NCBI RefSeq assembly: GCF_017599345.1 | Contig: NZ_JAGFVL010000062.1 | Span: 358,437-422,436, forward strand | From: Gracilibacillus suaedae | GTDB lineage: Bacteria > Bacillota > Bacilli > Bacillales > Amphibacillaceae | Reading direction: 5' to 3' | DNA length: 64,000 nucleotides | In this document: positions 63,905-64,000 of the stretch, one piece after another | Position numbering within the stretch: position 1 is the stretch's first letter | How the letters are laid out: each line of letters begins with the position of its first letter | Position numbers and translations under genes: made by a program | The notes under the pieces: generated by a model | Told to the model about the DNA's origin: nothing | The model's input: only the letters and a program-made list of their open reading frames with translations | The model's database searches: none

Positions 63905-64000
63905 AATAAAGTGAGACTTCCATCAGTGGGTGGTTTTTACCGACTGATGGATAGCGAAACTTATCAGGGTGTTAGCGTCCGTGACCTATGCTTTTGGCTT
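63905..64000 (+). repeat. Intergenic repeat at the window end (hairpin plus TTATCAGGGTGTTAGCGTC)
   Basis: CCATCAGT and ACTGATGG (63922-63952) form a hairpin that may end the exporter operon. It is followed by AACTTATCAGGGTGTTAGCGTC, the inverse of which lies at 7280-7305. The element is cut by the window edge. Confidence 0.6.

Overview
The window is low-GC DNA with strong AGGAGG-type ribosome binding sites, sigma-A-like promoters, many TTG/GTG starts and Bacillus-type gene families (AraR, YesS/YesL, YjbQ, YfiB/YfiC). This points to a member of the Bacillaceae. The very acidic secreted and solute-binding proteins suggest a halophilic or halotolerant relative such as Gracilibacillus; the genus is inference. 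No rRNA or tRNA genes, and no complete insertion sequence, were seen.

Most of the window is a plant cell-wall sugar island. About 1-16.4 kb is an arabinose/arabinan and glucuronoxylan region: a GH115-type alpha-glucuronidase, araD-araA, two tandem AraR paralogues, a three-gene sugar ABC importer, two GH51 arabinofuranosidases and a GH27 remnant. AraR-type operators (core TACGTAC) lie at the araDA, importer and first abfA promoters. About 18-35.5 kb is a rhamnogalacturonan/pectin region: YesS-like and YesL-like genes on the minus strand; then two tandem paralogous solute-binding proteins, two permeases, an unrecognised alpha/alpha-repeat-like protein, an MFS transporter, KdgF, GH28, GH43, a rhamnogalacturonan acetylesterase, KduI and KduD. 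About 46.5-50.6 kb is a uronate module (LacI-type regulator, UxaE, UxaC). None of the hydrolases has a signal peptide and neither sugar importer has an ATPase gene here. The cell appears to import oligosaccharides, energised by a shared MsmX-type ATPase, and to break them down in the cytoplasm.

Other regions: a cystine-type ABC transporter (35.7-38.0 kb); an azoreductase and a PepSY protein (39-40.7 kb); a GntR-controlled phnD-C-E-E transporter operon ending in a tyrosine-phosphatase-like gene (40.8-45.7 kb); a 51-bp tandem repeat array (45.9-46.3 kb); an mgtE remnant, YjbQ, RidA and a DUF1002 protein (50.9-53.9 kb); a second phnDCEE operon on the minus strand (54.1-57.6 kb); a decayed tandem duplication of phnC-phnD-yfiB (57.8-60.3 kb) with two secreted-protein genes inside it; and a heterodimeric ABC exporter (YfiB/YfiC type) to the end.

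The most unusual observations are these. The nickel-pincer cofactor protein LarC is split into two intact genes about 20.7 kb apart, with the pectin island between them, and larC1 is bracketed by inverted copies of a repeat. Two 177-nt intergenic elements share exactly the same 51/69/51-nt spacing of GGACAT/ATGTCC motifs. A 51-bp tandem array encodes one hairpin per unit. A 1.9-kb tandem duplication with a readable junction has decayed reciprocally. Several further families of intergenic repeats are scattered through the window.
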